Made by a program: the position numbers and the translations under genes. A stretch of DNA of 64,000 nucleotides, taken from positions 63,784-127,783 of the forward strand of contig NW_002476052.1 in assembly GCF_000189635.1 (NCBI RefSeq). Direction: 5' to 3'. Source of the stretch: Tetrahymena thermophila SB210 (taxonomy: Eukaryota > Ciliophora > Oligohymenophorea > Hymenostomatida > Tetrahymenidae). The notes beneath the pieces were generated by a model. It did no database searches, was not told the DNA's origin, and saw nothing but the letters and a program-made list of their open reading frames with translations. Below, one piece after another: positions 26,337-39,855 of this stretch (its first letter is position 1; each line of letters starts with the position of its first letter).

Positions 26337-29300
26337 TCACTGTTCTGATCTAGTTGTTTGAGACCTGCTTTGAGAATACTATTAGCTTTCCTTGAAAAAC
26401 AATTTATCATCTTAAAATACTTTTTTTCTCTACTCTGTGACTTCAAATGGGGAGAAGTCTTCACTCTCTACTGAACCTATTAAAATAAATTAAAAAATTA
26501 GTTTATTGCTTCTGCATTAATTTATTTTCAAATTTATCATGAATATTTAAAAAAATCAGCAAAATTAAAATGCCCTTTTGATGCAAAATTAAATTTCCCT
26601 TTTGGTGTAAAATTTATTCATTTTTGAGGTAAATTTAAATAAAATATTCAAAAATAAAAATTTTAAACTAATCCAGCTTTTTACTTATTTTTCTATTGAA
26701 TTTTATTATGTATACACTTTCTTTGTATTTAAAAGTTTTAATTACCTTCACCAGAAACTTAGATTTTCAAAGGTGGTGACTGTGGATCTCTGGAAGTTAT
26801 TGAATATTCACACATATTTTCTTAGCGATTTGTAAAAGTTTCATGAGGTTTATACTATTTATAATAATTATTGTTATTGTTTTATTCTAAATTTCTGCTG
26901 AATTCTTTTTAATATTTATCAGCTGAGTCTTAAAGTTCGTTTTTTTAGAAATGAGGAACAGCAGCTCTTTGTTGGCTCTTACCTTAAATTTATTTATTAA
27001 TTGATTGTGAAGTTGGGTCTTAATAGTAAGTTTTCTGATCAGCTAATTAGCGATTATTGCGATTGCTCAAATCAGGAGAGACATTTTGCTCAGATTTTTT
27101 ACTAATCGAGTTTTGCTAGTCAGGAGAGCGTTCAGTAGTTAATTTGGAGCGCTGAGTTGAATTTAAATTTTAAAGACGATTTGGAATTATATAATTATTA
27201 GAGCTATTTAGATTATTTTAACTGTAATCAGCATAGTTGTTCACAGATTTCAAAGCATCATAAGACTAATTCTAATATTTATTTTGATATTAACTTGCTA
27301 AATTTTTAGTTTATTGTTATTATTACTACTATTAATGCTAAATTTAGTCAGAAAATACTAATTGCTAGGAATTGCCTACTTTCTCTTGTTTTTGCACTAA
27401 TTCTTTATATCTTTATTCATAAATATTTTGGCTTTACTTCAGCCCACCTTTCAAATAGTTTCCGCTTGAAATTACTTCGTCATTGATACTTTATCTATTG
27501 TCTATTTAAGAATTCGACAATCTTTCGATTCCTAAGTAGCTATTTTAATCGTATGTCTTGTTATTATTGTTATTATCTCTGAAAGGATTTTAGATATAGT
27601 TATTGCTTGAGTTTATGTACCCAGAATTATCATACTGGTTTTAATATGATGGGTTCATTTGAGAAAAGCTCCCATTCATATTTCTTTATTTGTTAAAGTG
27701 AATTCTTTATGGTTAATAAGATGCAGCCGTAGCAAATGGATTTTGTAAAATGGAGCTTTAGTCTTGGAAACTATTCTCTGTCCTGTGTGAGTTTCTTTCA
27801 TTGATTTATTGATTTTAGCCTAAGGCCTAAGAAGTTTGTAGATATGGATGAGGTCCATTAAGAGATTAATTGTTTGATCTAATATAGTGCTAAGTAAGGT
27901 GCTAGTTTAAATTCTAATAATTATAATAGCTCCTATTATTAATACTATCATTCACAGTTTAGTTAAATTATGATTATTATTATTAGTTGTTATTATTTGT
28001 TTGGTTTCCTACAAATCTTGAGCTCATACTTTAGCGGTTAGCACTGTCTTGGATAAAAGTGTTTTGCATCTATCCATCATCATGGACAATTATATCGCTT
28101 TCATCACCATCATAATACCTTTGCCCTTATAATTACTATTACTGAATTTAATTTTTGCCGTAGCTTTAATTTTCTACCTTAGGATCGTAAAGTTAATTTA
28201 TTCTTTGGGGAGAAACTTCTACTTAATCATTTGTATATCTAAGCTGATGATTATGATTTTCGTTTACTGCGAAAGATCCAGTAGATTCCTAATGAAATTA
28301 CTTAGATGCTGAGGGATTCTAAGAATTTCTGTTCTAATAATCACTTAAGTCATTGAAATTATTTTTAAAGCTATTTTACTGTTTTGCTCCATAAAAATTT
28401 TAAGAATAAAGGTTTTAGGATTAGCGTATATCTCCGGTTGCAGCAGTTGTAGCTGTGTAACTGCGAGATTTATTCAAAAATGTGTTATTTGCACTGTTAA
28501 CGCTGTAATTATTTATTTATCTGGGTCTATCTTCAAATTGAGCACTATCTTCGTTGATATCATAAAGTTGCTACTGCTACTGGGATTAAATTTAAGAAGA
28601 AGAAGAAATGTTCTATTATTAGGATTATAAATTGTATGAAGAAGGCTAGAAATTTTAATTGTAATAGTTATTATTGTTGCTGCTAGAGACATTTTGATAT
28701 GAATTATTTAGCTAAGAATTATTATTTGCAAGCTGGCTTTCTTATTCACTATAACCAGGTGGTTGATTCACAAAAACTTCTACGTCTTCATATTTTTTAC
28801 CAAATTATTTCTAGTTTAGCTTGCGCTCTTAAATTTCTCCCTTTATTTTGCTTTATGCTCTTTGGACATTTAGTTGCTCTTTCTTGCTATTTACAGGGTT
28901 AAAAATATCTCCTTTTCTCATTTTACGAGGATCATAATATATTTTTCTTGAACCTTTTTGGCTCATTGATTTTTAGCGAGTTTTCTAGTGTTAAGGACTT
29001 TAATTTATTGATCCTTTATTTATTCCCTGAAAGCTTTGATTACTTCTGCCATGAAAGCTTTAGTTACTTCTATTTTTAATTCTTTATGGATGATCAGACT
29101 AGCTGTTAGGTTAAGCATGTTCAAAAGATTGCTGTTAATCATGAATATTATTCTTATTGTAATTATGAAGACTGTTATGGTCATTTTGATTGAAAGAATG
29201 CTAATCATTTCTCGAAGAAAGCTAATTAGTATGATAATTTGCTATAGCATCATTAAACTTTGGTGAAATTTATCCTTGAATACCAAATTAGTTTTAAACA

Positions 29301-30854
29301 TTAAAATTAAATTTATTTTATTCTTTATTTGATTAATATTAATAATAATTTGGGTTTATTTTATTTTAATCCAGAGTCTCAAAGGAGTTCTGGTTTTAAC
29401 CTTTTCTATAATTATTAACCACTTCAGGTTCATTAGCGTTATTGCTTTATTTATTTTACATATCATTAAAGTGGTTTTAACTACCATGCTAATGTTATTT
29501 TTCTACAGGCTAAAATTGATTTTAAACTTCTTTCTACTAGTATTTCTAATGTTAAAAGTTATTATCTTAACTAAACTGACGATAATTACTTTTTTATTTG
29601 TTGCTTTAATGTTAATCATTTTCTATGTTGAATTGCTTATAATTTTCAAAATTGCTTTTCCTATTTAATTTATATATTGATTCAATTAAGTAAATATTAT
29701 AATGTAGATATATAAAAATTATCCTAAAAATTTATTTCATAATTAACTCTATTTTTATTTAAACTATTTTTATATTCAATAAATAATATTTTCTTTTATT
29801 CAAAAAATACTACTTCTTGTACTCAAAAAATAATACTTTCTTTCTTATAACTTTAAATAACAATTGGTTGAGTTAAATTTAAAAAAAAGAAAATTGTAAA
29901 ATTAAAATTATTATAAATATTTAAAGAGTTATAAAATATTATTTTCACTTCTTAAAAAATAAATATTTTAAAATTAGTTTAAAAAAATATTTTTTAACTA
30001 AGTAATAATCAAAAATTATTTTAATACAATACAATAATTTTTATTGTAATAAATTATTTACACTTATTCGTCATTTAAGTGATGGTATTTAGGAGTGTAT
30101 TTAATTGGCTTTGGGATATTTGGAGTTACTTCTGTCACTTTTAGAGCAACTTACTATATAGGCTTTTTACTTTTTGAGCCACTTGTATTTACCTCACACA
30201 AAGAGGAGCTCCTTCCAATTCTCTTTTCTATTATATTTAGAGATAAATTTTTCATTATTGTTGCAATTTTGTAAATTTAAATTACATGTTTAGTTAATAC
30301 TTGCTTCCTAATTTTCTTAATACAACTTTGATAAGCTTGACTAGTTTTTTTCTTAGAAAGGTATTTTTTTTACTCCTTGCTTTCTTTATTCAGATTTATT
30401 TGCTTGCTAGTTGGAAAATTATATTTTTGTTGGAGGAGAAAATTATTGCAAAACAGGAGTTGCTGTTGCTGCTACTACCATCTTTTCTTATTTGCCATCA
30501 AACTTTTAATTAAGCCTTGTTAGTTCTTATCTTAAAGATTCAATTTCATTTTTAAGCTAAGATTGATCTCCTTAAACAAAATAGCTTTATATTTTTTCTA
30601 AAAATAAGTTTAAAACAAAGACAAAAATATTTTCATATATAAACAAAACCCTCTCAAATAATTTTATTAAAATTATAAAATTTACTCGATGCTTTAAGGA
30701 TATCCTCTTGAAGATTATGAGAAAATTTAAAGTTAGAAATAATTGAATCTGCTCCAATAACTAACAATGAATCTAATATTTCTTTTTGATTTTTTCCTTT
30801 AAACTGCTTAAGAAAGTTATTGAGGAACTGATTTTCCTCCACTATTTAATCCAT
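26337..30854 (-). CDS. Gln/Asn-rich low-complexity protein, tandem paralogue A (1233 aa)
   Basis: Five exons join in frame: 30686-30854, 30286-30597, 30062-30227, 26746-29660, 26337-26476; intron phases 1, 1, 2, 1. The N-terminal segment (MDQIVEENQFLNNFLKQF, KEILDSLLVIGADSI) matches the start of paralogue B; a coiled coil follows (LKNEIESLRQELTRLNQK), then a conserved KVTEVTPNIP...HHLNDE motif near residue 215. Exon 4 is about 970 residues, dominated by Gln, Asn and Ser, with poly-Gln (eight Gln after QH) and a duplicated SNQSFHG / SNQSFQG. The C-terminus (KKVFQDDKLFFKES) is again shared with B. Function unknown; such composition is typical of prion-like or condensate-forming proteins, but that is inference. 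An alternative is two genes, with a start at 29740; I prefer one because B shows the same layout and phases. Intron 3 (29661-30061) is the least certain join. Confidence 0.78.
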
Positions 30855-31850
30855 AACTTATGATAATAATTAGGTTTAATTCTTATAAATGTTATTCCAA
30901 GCTAAGCCTTCACCGTTTCAAACTTAAAGATTCACTTTTGTATTGCCTATTTTGATTTATTTAGTTTTTTTAAACTAAAAAAAGGACTTAATAAATAAAT
31001 GAATGAAATTGATTAATTAATTATTTATTTGTTTTTTATCAATCACTATATTTAATTTTGAATAATTTTCTTTTAATTGCTAAATTCAATTTTGAAATAG
31101 TTATTATTGCAAAAGATTTTTCAGTTTGCCATTAATTCATTCATTATTTTATTGATTTATACGATTAATTGAAGTATTAACTCTCTTCATAATTGCACAT
31201 TCATTTTACCAATTAATTAATTCATTCAAATAATATGTAGAGAACTTGAGATTCAAAATATTCTATTGATTATTCAAAAAGATATAATTTAGGTTGATAG
31301 TTGCTACTAAAAGAATTATTGATAAAGCGGTTAATTAATAAATAAACACATATAAATGATAAACATTCTCAACAAAAAATTATTAATTTTACTCTATTTA
31401 TTATTATTATTATAAATTGCTAATTTAAATTTTATAATTTTATTAATTTAGATTTATTTCAAGTATTTTTTAATTATTTTGTAAAAATTATTTTATGAAA
31501 TCAAACTAAATTCTCTTCTAATTTTTTTAAAAAAGAATTAATTAATTAACTATTTTTAAGAATTTAGATTCATATATTCTCAAATATATTTATTTACTTT
31601 GATAATTATTTTAAATTAAGAAACACTTCATTGAAGAGATGAAAATTAATTTTATATAAAAAGCTTGGAATTATATGAAAATTATAAAATAATTTCCACT
31701 ATTTCTATAATTTTGTTATTTATTATTGCATGGAAAGTACACTTGCAATTATTGATTTAAGGGAGAAATATTTTATAATTTTTTCTAATTAATTGCATTT
31801 AAAGATAAATAAAGTTGGTAATGATTATTTTCAAATATTTTTCAAACAAC
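30855..31850. other. Spacer between the two tandem paralogues
   Basis: About 1 kb of AT-rich DNA, presumably the 5' region of paralogue A and 3' region of paralogue B. Around 30900-30930 a GC-richer patch (CTAAGCCTTCACCGTTTC) is seen. No gene or RNA found. Confidence 0.4.
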
Positions 31851-34800
31851 TCAAGATTGCTCTGCAAAGAAGTTGCATAGTCTTTTATCCATCATAGTAC
31901 TTCCGTTGTTGATGTCTTCGTCTCCAAATTAATAATCGTTTGCTGATTAGTTATAGTCCATTTTTTATTATATTTGAGAGTAGTGAGATGGATTTCTTAG
32001 GTTATGATCAATCACAGAGTCATCTTTCATTTTATTATTACTACTATTATGAATGTAGTCTCCTATCTGCTACTTTGTTTGAGATTTGCTATTGAGAATA
32101 TTTCCGTAGTTATTGTTAGATTAATGATAGGAAGTAAATGTGTTATCGAATTTCTATTGAGAAAATTAGTCTTCCCCTTCAAACATTTTTTAGAAAAATA
32201 ATCTATCTTTTTGTAGTACTTCTTTCATGTTGTTATCAAGCTTGAATGAGGATAAAGAACTATTTATACTTCTATTTTGTTGGTCATCTTATTTTTAATT
32301 ACATTAAAATAAATTAGTCTTATTTAATCAATAATAAATTTAATTTATTTACAATTATCCTGTGCCATTGAACTTTAGTCTAAATTATCAGATAAATTCT
32401 TTTAGTATGGAGGAGGATTCATGAGTGTCTTTTTATAACTGATGTCATTCGCAGATTATTAGAGATAAGAAGAATTTTGATATGAATCGTTTAGCTAATC
32501 AAACCCGTTTTAATTGAGCTAGTTTTACCCATTATTTGAGTAGGGATAGGTAGATTGATCTGAAAACATTGGTTTGCTTTGCGAATACTTTTTGCTAGCA
32601 GGTTATATAATATCTTGGTCTGAAATACAGGTCTCTTTTTTGTTTGGCTTTAAGTTTGAGAAATGGTTGATGATTGGACTATGGAGCATATTATTGGCAA
32701 TGGCTGATAAGTTCTAGGAATTTGAAGTTGTATTATTTATGTTGTTGCTATATTATTCATAATTTCCCTTAGCATTATTATTGGAGTAAATACTGCTTTG
32801 ATCGTTATATCTGTAATTGAATGAATTCTATTCACCATAATTAGAGTTAGTAGACTTATCGTGAGGATTATTTGGCATGTTCATATAATTGAAATTTTCA
32901 TCATTATAATTTTGCTTGTTTTCATTAAAGTTGTTATTTCTCATCGCTTCCTGATAATTTGTTGGAGTATATGATGACTTTTAGTCAAAATTGGAATACT
33001 AATCTTCTATCATCTCATTCTAAAATTAGTAGTACTTCTATTGGTTCTGAGACTAAGAGCAAATATTCTTAAATTCGCTATATGACTCATCTATCATTGG
33101 AACAGGTGGTATTTCTTCGGAAATTTCTTTACCCTAATACTCTATGTTTTAGTATTAGTTGCTTGAATTTTACTTCAACAATTTATGTTGATTTCTTCTT
33201 AAATTATAGTTATTAATCTAGTATGATGAATCTTCATCATCGCTATTGTTGTTGTTTTCTTCAACATTATTTGGCTCATCTAAGTTAGAATAGAGTTCAT
33301 TTCCTTTGCTGATCTTTTGTTAGTAAGTTTATTAGTTATACTATTACTAATAGATATAGTCATTATAGGCTTAGCCACCTTAATTAAATTGTAAATCATG
33401 TTTGTAATATGGTCTCATTTCGTCTTCTTCTAATTCAGATCCATTCACAACACGAGTTTGTGATTTATTTCCTTGCATATTCATAGCACCTTTTTCCTTT
33501 ATGACAAATTACACATCATGGTTAAATCCTCCTTTCAAAGACTCTTTCTGAAGTCTTATTTCATCCTTTATTTTAGAAGTAACATTCTTCAAATAAGTAG
33601 GTTGCTACTGTTTTTTCTAAGTCTGCTTTTTAGATTCTTCCATTTTTTTCTGTTTGTTTATTTCTACTTTTTTCTAAAGAGACTTTGTGGTTGCATACTT
33701 TGTTTGTTGTTGTTATTATATTTATGGTTGCTCTTTTTAACTCCCTTAATTACTATTTACTTTTTTCTGCTATATTTATTATTGTTATTAAGGTGGCTAA
33801 GAAGAATATTGATTTGTATTTGGAGGTTAATTCATTATTGCTATAGTTTAATTACTATTTTATGAGAACCCGTTTTTTTTCTAATCTGTAGTATTGTATT
33901 GTGTATTTATTGAGTTTTCTCTTCCATCTTTAAATTTTGGAGAAGTAAAGTTTGCATTATTTGATTTTTAATGTGAGTTTTGATACTAAGCAGCAATATT
34001 AATATTGCTTCCAACACTATTAAAATTTTAAGTTTAAGGTTATTAACTTTACTAAATTTAAGTAGGTAAGAACTGTTAATGCGAAGATAGAGACACATAT
34101 TCATGAATCTCATTTTTAAAAGGTTCTGCTTATTCACTTTTTTGAAGCTCTTATTAGCCAGAATCCCATTTTTTTCTTTGTTTTGAGAGTTAATTCAAAT
34201 TCTCAGCATTTTAAACTCTAGGTTCTTCTTTCATGCAAAATAAAGCATCTTTACTTGAAATAATAAAATTTATTTTATTACAAAACAGAAAGAATCATAA
34301 TTAAAAAATAATACATGTGTTTGTCATCTAAGTGGTGTCTTGTTGTAGTTTTTACTGAGTCATACTTTATAGTAGAGGGGATAGTTTCAGTGATTTTTGG
34401 AGCTATTTGCTCATGATTTTTAATAAATTTTCTTTTTTAAATATCTTAAGATTCTGAGTCATTAAAACCTTAAAGCACTAAAGAACTAGCTTCTTCGCTA
34501 TTGCTCCTTACTTATTCTAAAAATTAAATCAGAAATATAGATTTTGACTTATTAAATATACCATTATTCTATGAAGATTATTGATTTAATGAGTTAGATC
34601 TTTCTCCATTTCTCCAAGCTGAAGAAGGTTTCTTGGTCATATCTAAAAAAATACAAATATTTGAAATAAATACAAGCTATAAAATTATAATATTTATTAG
34701 CTTACTTTTTGCTGTAAATAAAGAGTTTTAGTCTGTTTCAAACAATTTGTGCTAAGAACCAGGACTAGTTTAAAAGTTGATTTGTTACTTTTAATTTTAT

Positions 34801-35416
34801 TGTGGAGTGTTGAGAGTTTTGACAATATTACTATTATTGTTAGATTAATTTGGCAAAGATTGCAATCTTTGCTAAGATAAAAACTAATTAGATCTGTTAT
34901 CTTTCGAAGGTAACGCATTTTATCGTGTTGAAGGAGGTTATGGAGGAATAGAGTTAGTTGGTTTTAAAATAGAACTAGCAGAAATGCTAGATAAATTATT
35001 ACAGTTAAAGCTAGGCTCAGTGTTTTGTTTTTTCTCAGAGCTCAGAGTTTCAAATTTGTTTGACAATTTATTTAACTATTCCTTTATGTTTGATAACTCT
35101 TTTCTTAGATTTCCTGTTTCATCCATTTTCTCAAAAATTTAATCTTTTTTTAAAATAAAATTTGATTTTCCATCAAAAAAATGCAGATATTTTAAAGATA
35201 ACTAAATAAATATTGCCTAATAATAAAAACAAATATCTTCTTTGAATTACTTGAAATTCTATTTATTTGATCAACTTAAACTGCCTCTTTTTATTCTAGC
35301 TACAAAGTTCTTAATCCAATTAGGGCCAAGCGCTAAATAATATCTTACTATTCATCATTTGTGTAATGTCTTAGATGAAAAGAAAGAATTTCTTAAATTT
35401 TATTTTGCATATCCAT
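31851..35416 (-). CDS. Gln/Asn-rich low-complexity protein, tandem paralogue B (1050 aa)
   Basis: Five exons: 35251-35416, 34706-35143, 34315-34642, 32353-34136, 31851-32287; introns of 107, 63, 178 and 65 nt in phases 1, 1, 2, 1, exactly as in paralogue A. Shared features in the same order: N-terminal helical segment (QEILSFHLRHYTNDEQQDI, RLALIGLRTLQLEQ), coiled coil (LRKELSNIKEQLNKLSNKF), the PKITETIPS...HHLDDK motif near residue 300, a long Gln/Asn/Ser/Tyr-rich exon with poly-Gln runs (SSQPPQQQQQIQQKK), and a C-terminal KEVLQKDRLFFQKM. A lysine-rich block (KKVEINKQKKMEESKKQ) could be a nuclear signal. No enzymatic domain. The two proteins diverge strongly in the repeat-rich exon but keep the ends, so the ends are probably the functional parts. 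The 178-nt intron acceptor is chosen by phase. Confidence 0.8.
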
Positions 35417-36981
35417 TTCTACTGGTTGATTCTATTTGTTATTTTGCTTTGATACTAAAAACTGTGGTTACTATTAGTTTAAAGGTCCCCTCTTTTCCCT
35501 ATATTTTACTGAACTTTCTCTTGATAGTTAATTCTGTAAATATTTTTTTATCAAAATTGAAAGATAGATTGATAAATTGATTGATAGATAGAGAGATAAA
35601 TTGATATTTAATTTAATTAAAAAAAAATATTTGAAAACTTATAATTTAGTTTTTGAATTATTTTAAATTACTAACAAGCAAACATTCAATTAAGCGAAAT
35701 AAATATTTCTTAATTACTTATTATTTTGCTTAGTAACATCTCCCTCGTTGCCGATTTTTAAATAAATGGTTAGCCGTAAAAATAAATAATTTAAAAATCT
35801 TAATAAATTTTAGAAGATATTATTAAAATTTGAATTATATCTTTTATCACTGATTAAATCATGCATACTCAATAAAAAAATCAAAATCTATTATTCTTTG
35901 TTTTATTAATGTTTTAAATGAAATAATAAAAATAATATTTGTTTAATACAACAAAAATTATTCTTTTCAATAAGTTTTTATCCTTAAAATCATTTATTTA
36001 AGTAATAAAATCCATTTTTAAAAGTTATAAATATCATTTTTTTATAATTAATTTTAAAATTTATGATTATTTATTCTTCTTAAGAATTTAAATTCCAACA
36101 TTTAAATGCTATAAAAATTATTTTATTTAAATTTCAAATATTAAATTATAAAAATTTTTTAAAGATCTATTTTTTAAAAAACTGAATTTAAAATGACCTC
36201 AATTACAGTAAATTAATTATTTTTTGTAAAATAATTACTTGCTTATTCTATAATAGCAATTAGTTATTATGCTTAACTAAGTATTCAACAAATTCAATTT
36301 TTCTTCATCAATATTACCATTTTTATCAATAATAAATATATATAAAAATTTATTTTAAAATTTAAAACTAAAAAAATTTTACATCATAAATATTAAACAT
36401 TTCTAATTTAATTATTAGTAAAAAAAAAAAAAAACAAATAATTTCAAAAAAAATATTTTTTAATTAAATTAAACAAAAATTAAGTAAAAAAAACGAATAT
36501 ATCAAAAGAAAATAAATAAAATTAATAGCATTTAAAGATACACTTGTGTTTCTAAATGGATAAGTTAGCTGTTTTTAGAATCAAACAATTTATTGTTATT
36601 AAATTAGTTAGTTAACTTTTAATAATCTATTTCTTTTGCTAATATTAAAGTCTAAGGCTCATTTATAAGAAAGAATTTGTTAATAGGAAGCACTCCTGCT
36701 CAGCCAAAGAAATTGCAGAAAATTAGAATAATGGGCAAATTAATAGAAGAGTTAACAAACAATTCTAATAAAAGACATTCTATCTATTTTTAAAATAAAT
36801 GAAGATTTTTGACAAGAAAGATTATACATACATACATAATCATATATTTATTTTCTTTGTTATCATAAAAAACATTAAATAAAACAAATATATTTATTTA
36901 GTTGTAAGAGAAAACAATATAATCAAACAAAAAACTAAAAAGAATCTATAGATTGGTCTATTATTTATTAGTAAAATCAAA
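35417..36981. other. AT-rich intergenic region
   Basis: Mostly poly-A/T. At 36558-36830 a plus-strand frame starts ATG GAT and includes NRKHSCSAKEIAENQNN, then runs into AT-rich sequence that continues into the rhomboid start; it may be a leader frame or relic but is not convincing as a separate gene. Confidence 0.35.
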
Positions 36982-38592
36982 ATGGCAAATATTCATAGAA
37001 TAGGAGATTATGAAAATTAAAATAATGGTAATTACAACCAATTCGGTGGCGGAGATGTGTAATAGGACATGCAAAGATTAAGGGCTATGAATATACCTTT
37101 GATGAGTAATTTATTAAATAAATAAATTTATTCAATTGATATAAAATATATTTTTTGAAATTAAATTTTTATGCGTTATCTATCAATCAATCAAAAACAC
37201 TCTTTTATGAATGAATAGACTTAGATGACTCTCAACCTATTAGCCCTAGAAAAGAGAGCTTCTGGGACATGTTGAAAATCAACTTTTGTCCAAGATTAAA
37301 ATTGGTTTCATTTACAGTTTTTATTTCAACTGTGAACATTATAATATTTATAATCACATCAGCTCAAGGAATACAAAATACCGATGGTAGTTTGCTTCTT
37401 TAATAAAAACCTGATGTAAGAATTTATTAAACAACTCTTTTCAACAATTAAATAATAATCATGTTTAATTTTATTATTTGTAGGTCTTAATTGATTTTGG
37501 AGCTAATTATCCAACAAAAATCAAGCACAATGGTTAAGTATGGAGATTAATCACAGCAGTTTTCCTTCATGGCAGTTTCTATCACATTTTCTTCAATACT
37601 CTTTCAACATTTATCTTTGTTTCTTCAATTGAAAGATCCTATGGAGTTATTGTAACCTTCATTATATGGATCATTTCTGGTATTGGTGGAAATATCTTTT
37701 CTGCAGACTTTGCCTCACCTAATTGTAATATATATATATACATAAATTAATTAATTAATATACAGCAATAGCTTAAAAATAGAATCTAAATCAAAAAGCA
37801 AATCAAATGAAATTATTTTTATTATAAATCAAGCAATTAATAAATAATTAAATACAAATACAAACAAGTTTATGAATGAAGGAATGAATTTCACCATTTA
37901 AATAGAAGCAAATACAAAATATTTTGAATAAAGCATTAAAATTTCAAAGTTAAAAAATGGAAATTATTTGAATTAAATATGAATTTATTGACTAATTTAA
38001 TTATTTGAATATACTATTATGATTATTTTTGATTAAATAAATATCGAATAAACAAAAAAAACTAATTTTTTTTAAATAGTTTTATTAATAAATTTATTAA
38101 AAAAATTAGAAAAATAAATAAAATTAATAAAATATAATAAAAATTATTTTATCATTTAAATGTAAATTGAATAAATTGTCATGTATTTTAATTATTTTTA
38201 CTTAACTAAAAATAGCTCTTTCAGTTGGTGCCTCAACTGCAATTATGGGAATGATCGGATTGTACATAGCTTTTTTGATTTTAAATTGGAAAGCTTTAGA
38301 ATTTATGCAATAATTGAGATGCTGCTTAGTCATGTTTGCCTTTTTAATGGTTGCAATGATATTTTTGCTCGGAGCTTCTATGGGATATGGAACTACTCCA
38401 GGTTATTCACAAAATATAGATAACTATGGACATTTAGGTGGTTTGATTACTGGTATTTTAGCTGGTGTTGTAATTCCAAAGCCGATTTAGAGTGGATAGT
38501 ATGAAAAGAATGCTAAATACATTTGTGGTTTCCTTCTTGGTTTATATACAATTTTAACATTCACCTTGTTCTTTACTGTAACAGATGTTTGA
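36982..38592 (+). CDS. Rhomboid intramembrane serine protease (312 aa)
   Basis: Cuts single-pass membrane proteins within the bilayer. Exons 36982-37105, 37219-37415, 37484-37724, 38216-38592 (phases 1, 0, 1) give 313 codons ending TGA 38590-38592. After a Gln/Asn-rich cytosolic N-terminus (RIGDYENQNNGNYNQFGGG) come the hallmarks of rhomboids: WR in loop 1 (QVWRLITAVFLHGSFYHIF), the His-x4-His-x3-Asn cluster of helix 2, the catalytic serine in VGASTAIMG within helix 4, and the catalytic histidine in NYGHLGGLITGILAG in helix 6; a seventh hydrophobic helix follows (GFLLGLYTILTFTLFFTV). All catalytic residues are present, so it should be active. The Gly-Ala-Ser lacks the usual following Gly (Thr instead), a tolerated change in some eukaryotic members. 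The 491-nt third intron is very AT-rich. Confidence 0.93.
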
Positions 38593-39855
38593 GTATGTAT
38601 GTGTGCTGACTTTAAAATTGAAAAAGAAAGTAATTAATCTGGATAAAAAATATTATTAATTAAATCAAACTAATTTCTAAAAAATAAGTAAATAAATAAA
38701 TATATTTCAATATACATAGAATATTATTAGATTTATTCTAGGTCTTTATCAAATTGTATTTTTGCTGCCTTTGTATTAAATTTCTAAAATATCTCTCTTA
38801 AAGATCACATTTTTAAAAAAAAAGATTTATTGTTTATTCTTATTATACCATTATCTAAATTAAAGCTCATTTTCTTTGCCCTTAAAATACAGGCTAATAA
38901 GCTATAAATCAATCTTACAACCAGTTTTACCTTTTAATTAATATTAAAAAATATTTGTTCTATATTTGAAAATAATATATTACACAGCTTTAATTTATAT
39001 TTATCGATCTATCTATTTATTAATTTATTTATTTATCAATTCTATGATTTTCTCTCAAATTTGAAAGCATTTTTGTGAACAAGTAGATGGTTCTTGAGTT
39101 ATTCCAAAAAATACTGTAAATTAAAATAAAAGTAGGTTTCCTAAAAATTGAGTTACTCTTTTTAAACAATTCAAAATTAAAAGAAAATTGCATATGACGA
39201 TTAGATAAAGAGTATAAATAACAATTTAATGATTAGGCTTAATATTTAGATATTTTTTGTCAGGTTTTACAAGTTTTTGCGCACTTTGAAAGAATACTGC
39301 AATTTTTATATCTAACAACATATATTTTTTTTCTTTTTGCGAGAATCAAACAAAAAAATATCATAAACTAGACCAATTAACAATTAAATGGTTGATTCAT
39401 ATTGAAAAATAGAAAGTTTTTTTGTTAATTATTATTATTATTAATCAATTGATAATTGCTTTTATACAACTATGAGATGTTTCTTATTATTGTATTAGTA
39501 AATAAATTAATAAAAACATAACAAAAAAAGAGATACACAATCAAAGAAACAAACAAGAAACAATAAATAAATTGAAAATTAAATAACTAATTAAGCAAAT
39601 ATACATCAATAATAAAACCAAACAATTGAGCAAATAGTTTATCTATCTATCATTCAACTCAATAAATAATTAAAGGAACAAACAAACAAATAAATTAATT
39701 AATTAACAATCAAAATCTCATCTAACAAAAAAGTGTTTATTCATTAGAATAAAGAGCACTCAATAAAGAAATTCAAGCAACAGAAATTGCAAAACAAATT
39801 TTTAACTTTTTGCTGAAGAGAAAACTTGAGAGTATCTGCAACTAATATTTTGTAT
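38593..39855. other. AT-rich intergenic region
   Basis: No gene found. The last 130 bases carry coding-like sequence in the frame of the next gene (NKEHSIKKFKQQKLQNK) but are cut off by TGA codons, so an upstream noncoding exon or leader is possible. Confidence 0.4.

Noticed and set aside
29020-29668. Several hydrophobic frames on both strands in 29.0-29.7 kb
   Set aside because: Shadows of paralogue A, which explains the region with one continuous minus-strand frame.
29723-29740. ATG at 29740 as an independent start for the long Gln/Asn-rich exon
   Set aside because: The first codons would be AT-rich and unlike the rest, and both paralogues can instead be joined by a phase-2 intron to an upstream exon ending HHL(N/D)D; kept as an alternative only.
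33473-33865. 130-residue standard-code plus-strand frame rich in Leu/Phe
   Set aside because: It is the antisense shadow of the Gln/Asn-rich exon of paralogue B; its composition follows from reverse-complemented poly-Gln/Asn codons.
34203-34315. Continuation of paralogue B exon 3 to a TGA at 34203
   Set aside because: The added residues are AT-rich and not shared with paralogue A; a GTATTA donor at 34314 gives a consistent phase-2 splice to the Gln/Asn-rich exon.
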